Origin: Variovorax sp. RA8
GTDB taxonomy: Bacteria > Pseudomonadota > Gammaproteobacteria > Burkholderiales > Burkholderiaceae_C
Reading direction: 5' to 3'
Assembly (NCBI RefSeq): GCF_901827175.1
Contig: NZ_LR594662.1
Coordinates: 4,712,001 to 4,776,000, forward strand
Length of the DNA: 64,000 bases
The translations under genes were made by a program, and so were the position numbers. How positions within the stretch are numbered: the stretch's first letter is position 1; each line of letters opens with the position of its first letter. Below are positions 62,575-64,000 of this stretch, in pieces. The notes under the pieces were generated by a model, which saw nothing but the letters and a program-made list of their open reading frames with translations, was not told the origin of the DNA and made no database searches.

Positions 62575-63333
62575 TTAACGATCGATCCTGTTTGGCGGCT
62601 GACCGGCGCGTGCATTTCGCAGGGCCTCGACCTGCTCCGTCTCCAGCCACCGCCACTGGCCGGGCGCCAGATCCTGCGGCAGTGCGAGCGGGCCGATGCG
62701 GGAACGGTGCAGGGTCTCGACCCGATTGCCCACGGCGGCAACCATGCGCTTGACCTGGTGATACTTGCCCTCCGTCAACGTCAGCCGAAGCTGCAGCGGG
62801 CCGATCGCCTCGCAGGCCGCCGCCCGCACCGGCTTGGGATCGTCGTCGAGCACCACGCCGGCCAGCAGCCGGTCGAGTTGGACAGGATCGATCGGATGCT
62901 TCGTACCCACCTCGTAGACCTTGGGTACGTGGTGCTTGGGCGAACTCATGCGGTGGATGAACTGGCCGTCGTCGGTCAGCAGAAGCAGCCCCGTGGTGTC
63001 CTGGTCCAGGCGCCCGATAGCTTGCACACCCTGCACCGCGCCCTTGTTGGGGCGCTGGCGCAGGGGCGCCGGCAGCAGCGTGTAGATGCTGGGGTAGGTC
63101 GAGGGCTTCTGCGAGCATTCGGTGCCAGCCGGCTTGTGCAACATCAGATAGGCCTTCTCGTGGTACTCCCACGAGCTGCCCTGCACGGTGAAACGCAGGC
63201 CCTGCAACTCGAACTCGGCGCCCGGATCGGTGACCGCTGCCCCTTCCACCTGGACGAAGCCTTGTTGAACCAGCCCGGCGCAAACGCGCCGGGTGCCGAA
63301 ACCCTGGGTGTAGAGGATCTCCTCGATGCGCAT
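62575..63333 (-). CDS. rsuA: 16S rRNA pseudouridine synthase, RsuA family
   Basis: 252 residues. An S4 RNA-binding domain (EEILYTQGFGTRRVCAGLVQ) is followed by the catalytic domain with AIGRLDQDTTGLLLLTDDG (catalytic Asp in GRLDQDT) and EGKYHQVKRM. The wording fits the RsuA/RluB/E/F group, with KPAGTECS near motif I as in RsuA. It isomerises a uridine in rRNA. Its ATG shares one base with the stop of the upstream gamma-glutamyltransferase gene (TGATG). Confidence 0.88.
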   Translation of the reverse strand: MRIEEILYTQGFGTRRVCAGLVQQGFVQVEGAAVTDPGAEFELQGLRFTVQGSSWEYHEKAYLMLHKPAGTECSQKPSTYPSIYTLLPAPLRQRPNKGAVQGVQAIGRLDQDTTGLLLLTDDGQFIHRMSSPKHHVPKVYEVGTKHPIDPVQLDRLLAGVVLDDDPKPVRAAACEAIGPLQLRLTLTEGKYHQVKRMVAAVGNRVETLHRSRIGPLALPQDLAPGQWRWLETEQVEALRNARAGQPPNRIDR

Positions 63334-64000
63334 CAGTAGCCGAGGGCGAGTCCGGTATTGCGGCGCGGGTCGTTGGCGCCGTAGAAGCGGTTCTTGCCCA
63401 CCGGCTTGCCGCCCAGCGAGGGCGCGCCGACGATGATCGCCGCGACATGATTGGCCGGCTGGGGCACCCCGAGGTTGTGCCCCATGTCGGTCAGCATCTT
63501 GCGGGTGTCGGGACTGAGCGCGAAGGTCTCCACATTGGTCACGTCGGGCAGCCACTGCTGGTGAAAGCGCGGTGCATCGACCGCCTCCTGCACGTTCATG
63601 CCGTAGTCCACCACGTTGAGGATGGTGTGGAGCACCACCGTGATGATGCGGCTGCCCCCCGGCGTGCCGACCACGAAGACGGGCTTGCCGTCCTTGGTCA
63701 TGATGGTCGGGCTCATCGAGGACAGCGGCCGCTTGCCCGGGGCGATGGAATTGGCCTCGCCCTGCACCAGGCCGTAGAGGTTGGGCACGCCCACCTTGGA
63801 GGTGAAGTCGTCCATCTCGTTGTTGAGCAGCACCCCGGTGCCGGCCGCCGTGACCTTGGCGCCGAACCAGTCATTGAGCGTGTAGGTCACGGAGACCGCA
63901 TTGCCCCACTGATCGACGATCGAATAGTGGGTCGTATTGCTGCCTTCGTGCGGCGGGACGCCGGGTTTGAGTTCCTTGGAAACGCCGGCCTTCTTCGGGT
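63333..64000 (-). CDS. gamma-glutamyltransferase, C-terminal part (runs off the window)
   Basis: The last 222 codons of a gamma-glutamyltranspeptidase, covering the small subunit almost from its start. The catalytic Thr is in SNTTHYSIVDQWGNAV, close to the window edge, followed by LNNEMDDF, PLSSMSPTI and GTPGGSRIITVV, the glycine loop that binds the substrate. These enzymes cleave glutathione and gamma-glutamyl compounds in the periplasm. The gene's N-terminal part lies outside the window. Confidence 0.93.
   Translation of the reverse strand, partial: PKKAGVSKELKPGVPPHEGSNTTHYSIVDQWGNAVSVTYTLNDWFGAKVTAAGTGVLLNNEMDDFTSKVGVPNLYGLVQGEANSIAPGKRPLSSMSPTIMTKDGKPVFVVGTPGGSRIITVVLHTILNVVDYGMNVQEAVDAPRFHQQWLPDVTNVETFALSPDTRKMLTDMGHNLGVPQPANHVAAIIVGAPSLGGKPVGKNRFYGANDPRRNTGLALGY

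Overview
The window looks like chromosome of a high-GC betaproteobacterium of the Burkholderiales, most like Comamonadaceae/Variovorax. This is inferred from gene content: several Bug-type (tripartite tricarboxylate) substrate-binding proteins, a glnA/ntrB/ntrC block, intracellular PHA depolymerase, a PA0069-type radical SAM gene, a NagR-type salicylate operon and many 4-bp ATGA/GTGA gene overlaps. No rRNA, tRNA or CRISPR array was seen.

Left chromosomal arm (1-28004): an alpha/beta hydrolase and S-formylglutathione hydrolase pair, a TfoX-N protein, a small RTX protein, an acyl-CoA carboxylase pair (geranyl-CoA carboxylase-like), gluconokinase, a tripartite RND efflux operon, a radical SAM gene with a LexA-type box just upstream, GST, PHA depolymerase, an adenosine deaminase/Bug pair, a phospholipase D lipoprotein, a CBS-domain protein plus a decayed CBS fragment, a homocysteine-forming sulfhydrylase, membrane and redox genes, and finally thyA.

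Genomic island (about 28005-45470, 17.5 kb): thyA is cut in two after codon 185 (left part 27450-28004, right part 45471-45749, directly before folA). The inserted DNA has visibly lower GC than its flanks and imperfect terminal inverted repeats. At its left end is a four-gene operon of three tyrosine recombinases plus a small coiled-coil protein, the layout known for GInt islands (ginABCD). Immediately after it the island carries its own complete, divergent thyA, which presumably replaces the destroyed host gene. The cargo then holds an IS3-family element interrupting a phospholipase D-like gene, an orphan PD-(D/E)XK nuclease-like protein, an orphan HEPN protein, small unknown genes, and a tight six-gene operon containing an RNA 2'-phosphotransferase (KptA) and a HAD phosphatase of the RNA-repair type. 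That operon faces an XRE regulator across an AT-rich spacer holding two palindromes. The operon, its operators and the nearby HEPN RNase candidate are the best candidate for an undescribed RNA repair or defence system.

Right chromosomal arm (45471-64000): folA; a salicylate 5-hydroxylase-type operon (reductase, large and small oxygenase subunits, chorismate mutase-like protein, Bug protein, Rieske ferredoxin) divergent from a NahR/NagR-type LysR gene with a matching binding site between them; exonuclease III and a lipoprotein; the nitrogen-control block glnA / small secreted protein / ntrB / ntrC with a sigma-54-type promoter before glnA; a CinA-N protein, an EI24 membrane protein, a sterol-desaturase-family protein, a polysaccharide deacetylase, a beta-propeller protein, an RsuA-type pseudouridine synthase, and the C-terminal part of a gamma-glutamyltransferase running off the window.
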